From Treponema sp. (GTDB taxonomy: Bacteria > Spirochaetota > Spirochaetia > Treponematales > Treponemataceae), in assembly GCA_024400915.1 (NCBI GenBank), contig JAKSLX010000010.1, positions 1-64,000 on the forward strand: DNA of 64,000 nt. The letters are read 5' to 3'. The stretch's first letter is position 1, and the number at the start of each line of letters is the position of its first letter. Positions 53,801 through 60,013 of this stretch are shown piece by piece. The translations under genes were made by a program, and so were the position numbers. The notes beneath the pieces were generated by a model. It had not been told where the DNA came from, searched no databases, and worked only from the letters and a program-made list of their open reading frames with translations.

Positions 53801-54217
53801 CAGGAACAGCGCGACAACATTTCAAAGATGTTCGGAAAGGATCCAACAGGAATGCGCTTTGGTGGAAACGTAATAGGCGGAAAGATCATTGCACAGCTTG
53901 CATACATCCCGTTCAGATACTTCTGGGGTCGTGACTGGGACTGGCTTACTGCAACAGTTTCCATCGGTGCAAACTTCTCGTACTTTACGGATTCGGGTGC
54001 TTCTTCAACATCAGGAGAAAAGGTTGCACAGATGCTTTCTGCAGTACTCATGCAGTTTGAGTTCCCTCGTGCAACAATTGCAAGCGCAAAGTACTTCAGA
54101 ACCTGGTCTACATACTTTGAACCACAGATCTGGTTCATCCCATCCGATGTTGGTGGTGACGATGCCAAGAAGTATGTATTCACCTTCAGCGTAGGTGTAA
54201 GAACAACATTGTTCTAG
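47852..54217 (+). CDS. Giant secreted Ig-like repeat protein with C-terminal barrel-like domain
   Basis: The 2121-residue product has a Sec signal peptide (cleaved near LFAAK, about residue 21). About twelve recognisable Ig-like (cadherin/bacterial Ig type) units follow. Each opens with a Pro-turn-beta pattern such as KPVVTIGYPANG or APNLRLELPLDDS and contains a core like ISGTxxDxNGIxxIxYxxD. The middle (about 480-1080) is more diverged. Residues 1944-2121 are different: aromatic, Gly-rich alternating strands (DASVWGATLWNVGVGL, WLTATVSIGANFSYF, YFEPQIWFIP) ending VGVRTTLF with a terminal Phe, as in outer-membrane barrels. I infer a surface or periplasm-spanning protein anchored by its C-terminus. 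It is monocistronic. Confidence 0.75.
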   Translation: MQKKVLAFLVAVSLLPVSLFAAKKITSRSVGSENSWQEKFDINQETEHEAGKYNVLVTAEDKAGNTTIAGPFNIYIDPKSDLPVSGITNPVENMRVPGNLNIVGTCVDDDKVTEVWLILDGDEENPVKAQGTEFWSYFLDTTKLFEGPHTIEVYGIDNGNPDAYKDENGKVDQSRVIPKKGNRTKVTWQLDRRAPVIEVTNLTMGQLVSGKIELSGTVKDGNGINTLEYSLDGGKYYSFTSIKEEKYKERTADGLASEFKFNVSVNTKDFPDGVATCWFRARDNAGSVGNYAFLYFIDNTNPDIRIISPAKDEERNGIFTIAGYAKDINGIQKLTWQWGQETGEFELTPGNPYWVKEVNSIGKQKSEVFTVTGTDTMGNTVAVKQTILLNQESDKPVVTIGYPANGIEIEGEEGSLFLRGIVTDDDGPVSVTYKVDNGEEKTLDCIGVFYTPIEGTFADGNHTISIYGTDKYGVKGNVTTNTFKSKGVAPAFGQPVYKAGTSSVDFTDGLIVNPEADGKYEVPVSSTCGLSSAKYKITWGKNGLIEGDAGLKGGEKSATVSIPLSGDALPWGVANIEITATDIYDRPTTFYSVVNIRDLTKMWTDTPGVYFTDSKISEDGAVIALKDKPLTGYFAGGKISTVALSPAQKGVDVSYKGNVITLTSEVDSAEFKVQVTDASGAVYTSRALKFVAPLEKLELTLDDTDAYNADRGIPFEFETPDSKLNISGKTTVPSAKLRYRILSVAANMYDGILLVGSERAADTDWTDVEVSRRGTWSITSLNFDSFAEGAAVVEIVAEAADGQDVAQAVFVRKIPYAPEGDVVDGKGKKIAKAAPKMYWLSGRDNYGVCVYQGSLDNTFKYVRKENLRADEPAIVFTANTQDTPKPVKVSSTPLNVQAESKVEVELSNIDNEIYKSGMNVLLGRGAPKEETHAIAVTVKSNSVIKTVSYVIDGVDAPGGTVKQTGSAPLNLISSDPETFENVYAASIPLANLPARITNIAVSAEVKGKVATAKGTFNVIRQHENIDNQSAIYWQCEGKTRYDDSLKAYVLNDGSALIGYCNVPGPVTARVRGDTPGLKVTSEGNLIRLTATSDGTFRGVSIRVNGEDGGSYLAPDVNLVVDTAKPTVNMNSPKTMAFVKDSFIISGTASDGNGIAKIEYTIADDKQDVREKDGTLKESGKAEWKNVAFTKAGEFWVNVSLKETEDGYIPFSFRVTDTVGKTTYVNSVLHKDVTPPEVSVILPEDGSVVNGENTIVFSVKDAGRANKITYTSASGRTKLPYEIFVHADEVPVKKETDAEGNEVVSSERKDPLRTMNNKLPNMRVGTFDAPIDNGMSFSFVDDNGNETVINKWNFTVDEKSDKPVTEIHLPEEMQVVTTDFTISGVVYDDDGKCKIFYKIDNDEYKQYITEDGNEYSSSYKFDIPLLSLKDNEHTITAYAIDVNGVKGDEIKRTFRVSLEEPKGGMTSPEIEKTVRGTVTLKGWASDKNDIGLVQISVDNGATFNDAKGTTDWSYTFNTAVVQDGTHVVFIRIYDKYGISALYSSLINIDNTAPNLRLELPLDDSKVSRRIFMSGQTTDNIELTSLFLTIRSLEGKAIPDRLAKRELIPDEIITQVIDIAELNNGFYNLELTGTDAAGNITRVSRNIEVDKTKPLSKVDVLYPLNGEHCHGQFNIYGSTYSEKDDPIEHVDLYIDRRKMEELGSATVTNSGYYKFTLNHTITPKLIESKDANGNVITYPAGEEYELKEGVHSFQTIAVTKSGKRVLSNEQSFIYSATGPWVTLETFTYGDFARNRPLLEGNAGYILTEEEKLEMKDKTIPSDRRRELENRKVKRIYISFNNGKTYEPVAKEGKTHWEYRVENLDIPAGFHFMLVKAEMYNGDKAITRTVVQVDRTNPSVTLISPGESGRYNQQLLFSGLSGDDIDLNDVTLTLRKGDKAAYEVPKFIQGLYFDASVWGATLWNVGVGLTAFDGAVKVQANFGQFTQEQRDNISKMFGKDPTGMRFGGNVIGGKIIAQLAYIPFRYFWGRDWDWLTATVSIGANFSYFTDSGASSTSGEKVAQMLSAVLMQFEFPRATIASAKYFRTWSTYFEPQIWFIPSDVGGDDAKKYVFTFSVGVRTTLF

Positions 54218-54243
54218 AATTTACTGAGCGCATAAAGATTTAT

Positions 54244-54297
54244 GGGATGTCTAAAAAGCAACGACAGTAAGTCGAACTTTTGAGGCATCCCCTTTTT
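54244..54297 (+). terminator. Branched rho-independent terminator after the Ig-repeat gene
   Basis: The arm at 54244-54258 (GGGATGTCTAAAAAG) pairs with 54277-54291 (CTTTTGAGGCATCCC) with wobbles, and the interior holds a second small hairpin CGAC-AGTAA-GTCG. A T-run follows at 54293-54297. The elaborate shape could also be a repeated extragenic element. No gene is seen in 54218-54415. Confidence 0.75.
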
Positions 54298-54415
54298 GTG
54301 TAAAGCATTTACAGGGATAAATCTGCCTTCTAGAATTTATACGGTAACATAATTCCTAAGCAGTAAAAAATATATTATAATTAGAAAATATTTATTACAT
54401 TGACGGATATTAAAA

Positions 54416-55396
54416 TTGAACATCGTTTACGCCTTAGACAACAATTTTGTTGAGCCCACTTGCGTTTCAATAGCTTCTCTCCTAATTACTAACAAAGATG
54501 AAGATTTTGTATTCTATTTGATTACGGAAGGATTATCCCCAAAGAGCGTTTCACTTTTAAAATCAGTCGTAGAAAAATATTCACCACAATCTCAGGTCAA
54601 TATAGTTATACTTTCCGATGAAGTCCTAAAGAAATTCCCCATAAGGCTGGGAGATCATGTTTCTTTGGCAACCTATTACAGACTTTATATACCTTCGCTT
54701 TTGCCGGAAACTGTTTCAAAAGTACTGTATATAGATGGCGACATTATCTGTGTTGATTCCATAAAAGAATTGTACGATATGGATTTGGACGGATATTCCC
54801 TTAGTGGCATTCACGATGAAAGGAACAATGATCCTGAAAACTTTGAAAGGCTGGGATATCCCTTTGAGAATGGATATGTAGGTGCCGGAGTATTGCTAAT
54901 AAACCTTGAATACTGGCGTAAAAACAGCATACAGGAAAAGCTTATTGATTTTGTTTCAGAACACGGTGATTTATGCAAATGGCATGATCAGGATGCACTA
55001 AACAAGATTCTGCATGGAACCATAAAATGGTGCCACATCAAATACAACATATTGGAACAGATTTTCTCCTCGGAATGCAAATATGACGGTTCCTTTAGGG
55101 AAGAATTGAACCAGGCAGTGAAAAATCCTGTATTTATTCATTATTCTGATGGAAGAAAACCATGGAAATATGAATGCCGTCATCCATTTGCGGAAAACTA
55201 CAGGAAACTTTATGGAAAAGTGTTTGGAAAAAAATGCAGGCTAACACATCGTTATAAAGGCAAAACGCGGGTTTTATGGACTATAAAGAAATTCCTGAAT
55301 GACTGTGGCATTAAAAACTACAGCGAATTTTCAATTAATCATGAATTTGATGAACTGAAGCTAAAAATCAACGGGAAACTGGGGGTAAACCAATGA
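54416..55396 (+). CDS. Family 8 glycosyltransferase (LPS/galactosyl-transferase type)
   Basis: The 326-residue product starts MNIVYALDNNFVEPTCVSI, has the metal site in VLYIDGDIICVDS, GYVGAGVLLINLEYWR, HDQDALN, and the GT8 closing motif FIHYSDGRKPW. It should transfer glucose or galactose from a UDP-sugar to a surface glycan. The start is TTG; no ATG lies before the first strand, and CGGA upstream is a weak ribosome site. It is coupled to the following GT2 gene (ATGA). Confidence 0.85.
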   Translation: MNIVYALDNNFVEPTCVSIASLLITNKDEDFVFYLITEGLSPKSVSLLKSVVEKYSPQSQVNIVILSDEVLKKFPIRLGDHVSLATYYRLYIPSLLPETVSKVLYIDGDIICVDSIKELYDMDLDGYSLSGIHDERNNDPENFERLGYPFENGYVGAGVLLINLEYWRKNSIQEKLIDFVSEHGDLCKWHDQDALNKILHGTIKWCHIKYNILEQIFSSECKYDGSFREELNQAVKNPVFIHYSDGRKPWKYECRHPFAENYRKLYGKVFGKKCRLTHRYKGKTRVLWTIKKFLNDCGIKNYSEFSINHEFDELKLKINGKLGVNQ

Positions 55397-56340
55397 CCCA
55401 AATGCTTTCCATCCTTATGCCAACCTACAATCACGAAAAATACATTGCAAAGGCCATAGAGTCCGCACTGATGCAAAAAACTTCTTATTCCTGGGAACTT
55501 TTGATCCACGATGACTGCTCTACGGATAATACAAAGGCAATTGCAAGGGAATATGCCCAAAAGTATCCAGAAAAAATTACTCTATTGGAAGAATCCCAAA
55601 ACCAAGGGCTCATAAAAAGCTACAAGGCTCTCATAGACATTTCCAAAGGCAAATATCTTGCCATCCTAGAAAGTGACGATTATTGGATTGACGAAAATAA
55701 AATACAGAAGCAGATAGATTTTCTTGAGCAGAATCCTGACTACGGGCTTGTGGCGGGGGATGTAATTACTGTTGATGAGAATGATAATGTTATTCAAATA
55801 GGCAAGACAAACCAGAGCAAAAGGGATACGGATTATTGGTATGAAAGGTTGCTCTGTAATAATGGTTTGTGGGGGGCTTGCTCTGTTGTTTTTCTAAAGA
55901 AGTCTTTTGAAGATTACTGTAACATAGATGACTACATTGCAAAGGGCTTTGTTACTTTTGACCATCCTGTTTGGCTATCAATTTCAAGACATAAAAAATG
56001 CAAATATATTGAAGAAACTTTTGCGGGCTATAGGTATACTGCATCTTCAATTTCCAATTCCTCTGACGGCAAAAAGCAGATGGAATTTAATGTTGGTATA
56101 TTCAAGCTGGAAGAATATATAGTAGAAAAATACGGCTGCGGCAACATCTCCTATGAAGAATGGAAGAATAGGAATATTCAGATGCTTTTGGGCAAGGCCC
56201 TTAAATACCGCCAAAGGGACTGTTTTGTTGAATGTGCAAAACAACTTAAGGTTGACTCCATTACCTCCTTTGTCGTAAGGAAATTTCCTTCCATCTATTA
56301 TTACCAGTTTACCCTAAGACACAAAAATAGAATGTTATAG
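55393..56340 (+). CDS. Family 2 glycosyltransferase, surface glycan
   Basis: The 315-residue GT2 enzyme has LSILMPTYNHEKYIAKAIESAL, the nucleotide site IHDDCSTDNT, and the metal-binding LESDDYW, followed by EQNPDYGLVAGDV. Many capsule and O-antigen transferases look like this. No membrane helix is present. It overlaps the GT8 gene by 4 bp and lies just upstream of the dTDP-rhamnose operon, but the next promoter suggests separate transcription. The donor sugar is not readable from sequence. Confidence 0.85.
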   Translation: MTQMLSILMPTYNHEKYIAKAIESALMQKTSYSWELLIHDDCSTDNTKAIAREYAQKYPEKITLLEESQNQGLIKSYKALIDISKGKYLAILESDDYWIDENKIQKQIDFLEQNPDYGLVAGDVITVDENDNVIQIGKTNQSKRDTDYWYERLLCNNGLWGACSVVFLKKSFEDYCNIDDYIAKGFVTFDHPVWLSISRHKKCKYIEETFAGYRYTASSISNSSDGKKQMEFNVGIFKLEEYIVEKYGCGNISYEEWKNRNIQMLLGKALKYRQRDCFVECAKQLKVDSITSFVVRKFPSIYYYQFTLRHKNRML

Positions 56341-56357
56341 CAATGATGTCTGCTATG

Positions 56358-56366
56358 TGGTATAAT
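56358..56366 (+). promoter_or_regulatory. Extended -10 promoter of the rml operon
   Basis: TGGTATAAT at 56358-56366 is a consensus extended -10. The -35 is weak. AAAGGGG before the rmlA ATG at 56422 is the ribosome site. Confidence 0.55.
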
Positions 56367-56421
56367 TTAAAGACTTTATTTGCGTCTGTTTTACAGCACA
56401 TCAGTCAAAGGGGTTTATTAT

Positions 56422-57294
56422 ATGAAAGGTATCATTCTTGCCGGCGGTTCCGGTACTCGTCTTTATCCAATTACCAAGGCTGTTTCAAAGCAGATTCTTC
56501 CTATTTACGATAAACCGATGATCTATTATCCGCTTTCCTGCCTTATGCTTGCGGGAATTCGCGAAGTCCTTATAATTTCTACACCTCGTGACCTTCCGGT
56601 CTTTAAAGAACTTTTTGGAGACGGCTCATGGCTTGGAATGCATTTTGAATATGCCGTTCAGGATAAGCCAAGAGGCCTTGCAGATGCCTTTATCGTTGGC
56701 AAGGAATTCATTGGCAATGACGATGTGGCCCTTGTACTTGGGGACAACATCTTTTACGGACAGAGCTTTACTGCAACCTTAAAGTCTGCCGCAAAAAAAA
56801 TAGCAGATCAGAAGGGAGCCGTAATTTTTGGCTATTATGTGTCAGACCCTACTGCATACGGTGTTGTTGAATTTGACAAAGATGGCAATGCCCTTGGTAT
56901 AGAAGAAAAACCTGCAAATCCAAAGTCAAACTACGCTGTTCCAGGCCTTTATTTTTACGACAATTCCGTTGTTGAAATTGCGGCAAATGTAAAGCCAAGT
57001 GCCCGTGGCGAAATAGAAATTACAGCTGTAAATAACGAATATCTTGCAAGAAAGCAGCTTAAGGTTGAACTTTTGGGACGCGGCATGGCCTGGCTGGACA
57101 CCGGTACTTACGAAGGTCTTCAGGAAGCAGGCAACTATGTTGCAACAATCCAGAAAAGGCAGGGTCTTTATGTAGCCTGCATAGAAGAAATTGCATATAA
57201 GAACGGTTGGCTCAGTAAGGATCAGCTTCTGGAACTTGCCAGAGGCTATAAGACTGAATACGGCCGTTATCTTGAATTTATTGCAAACAATTAA
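56422..57294 (+). CDS. rmlA: Glucose-1-phosphate thymidylyltransferase
   Basis: RmlA makes dTDP-glucose from glucose-1-phosphate and dTTP, the first step to dTDP-L-rhamnose. The 290-residue product has MKGIILAGGSGTRLYPIT, KQILPIYDKPMIYYPLS, the metal Asp in LGDNIFYG, and GRGMAWLDTGT. The ATG at 56422 starts exactly at the nucleotide-binding strand with AAAGGGG upstream; an earlier in-frame start at 56380 adds a non-family leader. First gene of rmlACBD. Confidence 0.96.
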   Translation: MKGIILAGGSGTRLYPITKAVSKQILPIYDKPMIYYPLSCLMLAGIREVLIISTPRDLPVFKELFGDGSWLGMHFEYAVQDKPRGLADAFIVGKEFIGNDDVALVLGDNIFYGQSFTATLKSAAKKIADQKGAVIFGYYVSDPTAYGVVEFDKDGNALGIEEKPANPKSNYAVPGLYFYDNSVVEIAANVKPSARGEIEITAVNNEYLARKQLKVELLGRGMAWLDTGTYEGLQEAGNYVATIQKRQGLYVACIEEIAYKNGWLSKDQLLELARGYKTEYGRYLEFIANN

Positions 57295-57303
57295 AGGGAG
57301 GAA

Positions 57304-57328
57304 GGTGGTTGAGCCCGTCGAAACCACC
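57304..57328. repeat. REP-like palindrome between rmlA and rmlC
   Basis: GGTGGTT (57304-57310) and AACCACC (57322-57328) form a 7-bp stem around an 11-nt GC-rich centre containing GAGCCCGTCG. It lies between a strong Shine-Dalgarno (GGGAGG, 57296-57301) and the rmlC ATG at 57339. The sequence recalls short GTCGAAACCACC-type palindromes that occur as dispersed repeats in many bacterial genomes. Copy number here is unknown. Confidence 0.6.
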
Positions 57329-57338
57329 GCTTGTAAAT

Positions 57339-57938
57339 ATGGCTTTTGAATTTAAGAAGTGTTCAGTAGATGGCATTGAATTTCCTGGATTGTATGAAAT
57401 CCAGCCAAAAGTATTTGGCGATGCACGCGGATATTTTTTTGAAGTTTATTCGGAAAAGGATTTTTTTGAAGCAGGCCTTACAATGAAGTTTGTTCAGGAC
57501 AATCAGTCTTCTTCTTCAAAAGGAGTTCTTAGGGGATTGCATTTTCAGACAAAGCATCCTCAGGGCAAGCTTGTGCGTGCTGTTAGCGGCAAGGTTTATG
57601 ATGTTGCCGTTGACCTTCGTAATGGCTCACCAACCTTTGGAAAATACTACGGCGTAATTCTTGATTCAGAAAAGCAGAATCAGTTTTACATTCCGGAAGG
57701 CTTTGCCCACGGTTTTTATGTTTTGAGTGACTCTGCTGTTTTTGCCTATAAGTGTACTGATTTTTATGATCCAAAGGGCGAAGGCGGAATCCCTTGGAAT
57801 GATCCTGCGGTTGCCATTGACTGGAAGTCAGTGGGTGGCGATGTGGAACCATTGCTTTCAGAAAAGGATGGCAAGCATCCGGCTTTTAGTTTTGACAAAA
57901 AATACTTTGACATGAATGCTAAATGGATAGGAGAATAA
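57339..57938 (+). CDS. rmlC: dTDP-4-dehydrorhamnose 3,5-epimerase
   Basis: RmlC epimerises the 4-keto-6-deoxy sugar at C3 and C5. The 199-residue cupin has PKVFGDARGYFFEVY, GVLRGLHFQ with the catalytic His, YDVAVDLRNGSPTFGKY, and YIPEGFAHGF. The protein most naturally starts at ATG 57339 (MAFEFKKCS). However the good Shine-Dalgarno is about 37 nt upstream and is ideally placed for a TTG at 57309, which would add 10 residues encoded by a palindrome. Either the TTG is used or the palindrome folds to bring the site near the ATG. Confidence 0.92.
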   Translation: MAFEFKKCSVDGIEFPGLYEIQPKVFGDARGYFFEVYSEKDFFEAGLTMKFVQDNQSSSSKGVLRGLHFQTKHPQGKLVRAVSGKVYDVAVDLRNGSPTFGKYYGVILDSEKQNQFYIPEGFAHGFYVLSDSAVFAYKCTDFYDPKGEGGIPWNDPAVAIDWKSVGGDVEPLLSEKDGKHPAFSFDKKYFDMNAKWIGE

Positions 57939-57940
57939 TA

Positions 57941-59068
57941 ATGTCAGCAAGAAAATTAAAGAATATTTTGGTAACTGGTGGAGCAGGCTTCATCGGCTGT
58001 AACTTCATTCATTATCTTTTTGGTCTTTCCAACAGCGGAACAGATTTGTTTGGCGATGCAAATTTTACAGGTAATGTTGTAAATGTTGACTGCCTTACAT
58101 ATGCCGGAAACCTTGAATCATTAAAAGATGTGGAAGAAAAATTCGGCGGCAAGAGATATTTCTTTGAGAAAGTAGATATTACAGACCGTGCAGAAATTGA
58201 GCGCATCTTTAAGCAGTATGACATTGATACTGTAATTCACTTTGCCGCAGAAAGCCATGTAGACCGTTCCATCCTTGGACCGGAAGCATTCATGAAGACA
58301 AATGTAATGGGCACATATACTTTGCTTGATGTTGCAAGAAAATACTGGAACATTTCCTTGGACAATCAGCGCGACGATGTTTTGTTCCATCATATTTCTA
58401 CTGACGAAGTATACGGTTCCCTTGGAGAGACAGGCTACTTCCTTGAAACAACTCCTTACGATCCTCGTTCTCCATATTCTTCTTCTAAGGCTTCAAGCGA
58501 CCATATTGTAATGGCTTACTACCACACTTATGGCTTGCCTATCACACTTTCCAACTGTACAAACAACTACGGGCCATTCCAGTTCCCGGAAAAGCTATTG
58601 CCTTTGATGATCAGCAACATTAAAGACGGAAAGAACCTTCCTGTATACGGCAAGGGAGATAACATCCGCGACTGGATTTATGTAGAAGACCACAACCGCG
58701 GCGTATGGGAAATTGTAAACAAATCACCTGCAGGTGAAAAATGGAATCTTGGCGGTGAAAACGAATGGCAGAACATTAAGCTTTTGAACGAAGTCATTAA
58801 TTTAACTTCTAAAGAACTTAATAAAGATGCAGAAGAAGTTCGCAATACAATCACATATGTAAAGGACCGCCCGGGTCATGACAAGCGCTATGCCATTGAC
58901 TGTACAAAGGCAAAGACTCAGCTTGGCTGGGAAAGAAAAATGACCTTTGAGCAGGGACTCCTTGCAACAATCAAATGGTATTTGAGCCATGGTGAATGGA
59001 TAGCAAACATTCAGTCCGGTGCATACAAGGATTGGATTCAGAAAAACTACAAGGAACAGGGAAGATAA
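57941..59068 (+). CDS. rmlB: dTDP-glucose 4,6-dehydratase
   Basis: RmlB converts dTDP-glucose to the 4-keto-6-deoxy sugar with NAD. The 375-residue extended SDR has ILVTGGAGFIGCNF, HFAAESHVDRSI, STDEVYGSLGE, the catalytic YSSSK, CTNNYGPFQFPEKL and VKDRPGHDKRYAID, all diagnostic for RmlB. AGGAGA (57929-57934) precedes the ATG at 57941, 2 bp after the rmlC stop. It is slightly longer than E. coli RmlB. Confidence 0.97.
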   Translation: MSARKLKNILVTGGAGFIGCNFIHYLFGLSNSGTDLFGDANFTGNVVNVDCLTYAGNLESLKDVEEKFGGKRYFFEKVDITDRAEIERIFKQYDIDTVIHFAAESHVDRSILGPEAFMKTNVMGTYTLLDVARKYWNISLDNQRDDVLFHHISTDEVYGSLGETGYFLETTPYDPRSPYSSSKASSDHIVMAYYHTYGLPITLSNCTNNYGPFQFPEKLLPLMISNIKDGKNLPVYGKGDNIRDWIYVEDHNRGVWEIVNKSPAGEKWNLGGENEWQNIKLLNEVINLTSKELNKDAEEVRNTITYVKDRPGHDKRYAIDCTKAKTQLGWERKMTFEQGLLATIKWYLSHGEWIANIQSGAYKDWIQKNYKEQGR

Positions 59069-59070
59069 TT

Positions 59071-59967
59071 ATGGTCTGGCTTATTGGTTGCAACGGCATG
59101 CTTGGAACGGAAGTTGCAAGGCAGCTGAAAGAAAACAAAATAGACTATGTTGGAACTGACCGCGAAGTAGACTTTACCGATGAGTCTGCCGTAGAAACTT
59201 TTGGTGCAGGTAAGGACATTGGTTTTATCATAAACTGTGCAGCCTATACAGCCGTAGACAAGGCCGAAAGCGATGTGGACTTGTGCCGCAAACTGAACGT
59301 GCAGGGCCCGGAAGTAATTGCAAAATATGCAGAGAAAATCGGGGCTACAATCCTTCATATTTCTACGGACTATGTTTTTGACGGAACTGGTGACACTCCA
59401 CGAACGGAAGACATGCCGATTGCTCCAATCGGCGTATATGGCGTAACAAAGGCAGAAGGTGAAAAGGCAATTTCTGACAATGCTTCCAAGTACTACATTT
59501 TAAGAACCGCCTGGCTTTACGGTTGGGCCGGCAAAAACTTTGTCTACACAATGATCCGCGCAATGAATACCCATGATGCCGTAAAGGTTGTAAATGACCA
59601 GAAAGGAACGCCAACTTTTGCCGGAGACCTTGCAAAGGTTATAATCCAGATTTATAGCCGCGTTGAATCAAATAATCCGATAGAATACGGAATCTACCAC
59701 TGCACAGACCTTGGCGAAATCACATGGTGGGATTTTACCAATGAAATCAAGAAACAGGCAATTGAAGCCGGTTATCTTACAAACAAAGACTGTGTTGTAA
59801 ATCCATGTACAACAGACGAATATCCAACACCTGCAAAGCGACCTGCCTGTTCGGTATTGTGCAAAGATAAAATCCAGAAGACTCTTGGAATGCAGTTGCC
59901 GGATTGGAAAGAGAGTCTGCATTTGTTTTTATCAAATTCTATGTTTGATAAGAATAGACTTGTATAG
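59071..59967 (+). CDS. rmlD: dTDP-4-dehydrorhamnose reductase
   Basis: RmlD performs the last reduction to dTDP-L-rhamnose with NAD(P)H. The 298-residue SDR has MVWLIGCNGMLGTEV, INCAAYTAVDKAESD, STDYVFDGTGDTPRTED, the YGVTKAEGE catalytic Tyr and Lys, and RTAWLYG. The ATG at 59071, 2 bp after rmlB, gives the canonical start; an earlier in-frame TTG/ATG would lie in rmlB. It closes the rmlACBD set, so the cell should make dTDP-rhamnose for the following glycosyltransferase. Confidence 0.96.
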   Translation: MVWLIGCNGMLGTEVARQLKENKIDYVGTDREVDFTDESAVETFGAGKDIGFIINCAAYTAVDKAESDVDLCRKLNVQGPEVIAKYAEKIGATILHISTDYVFDGTGDTPRTEDMPIAPIGVYGVTKAEGEKAISDNASKYYILRTAWLYGWAGKNFVYTMIRAMNTHDAVKVVNDQKGTPTFAGDLAKVIIQIYSRVESNNPIEYGIYHCTDLGEITWWDFTNEIKKQAIEAGYLTNKDCVVNPCTTDEYPTPAKRPACSVLCKDKIQKTLGMQLPDWKESLHLFLSNSMFDKNRLV

Positions 59968-60013
59968 TTTCTATTATTCTATTCCATAAAAAACTGATTT
60001 TGAGAGAAAGTAA

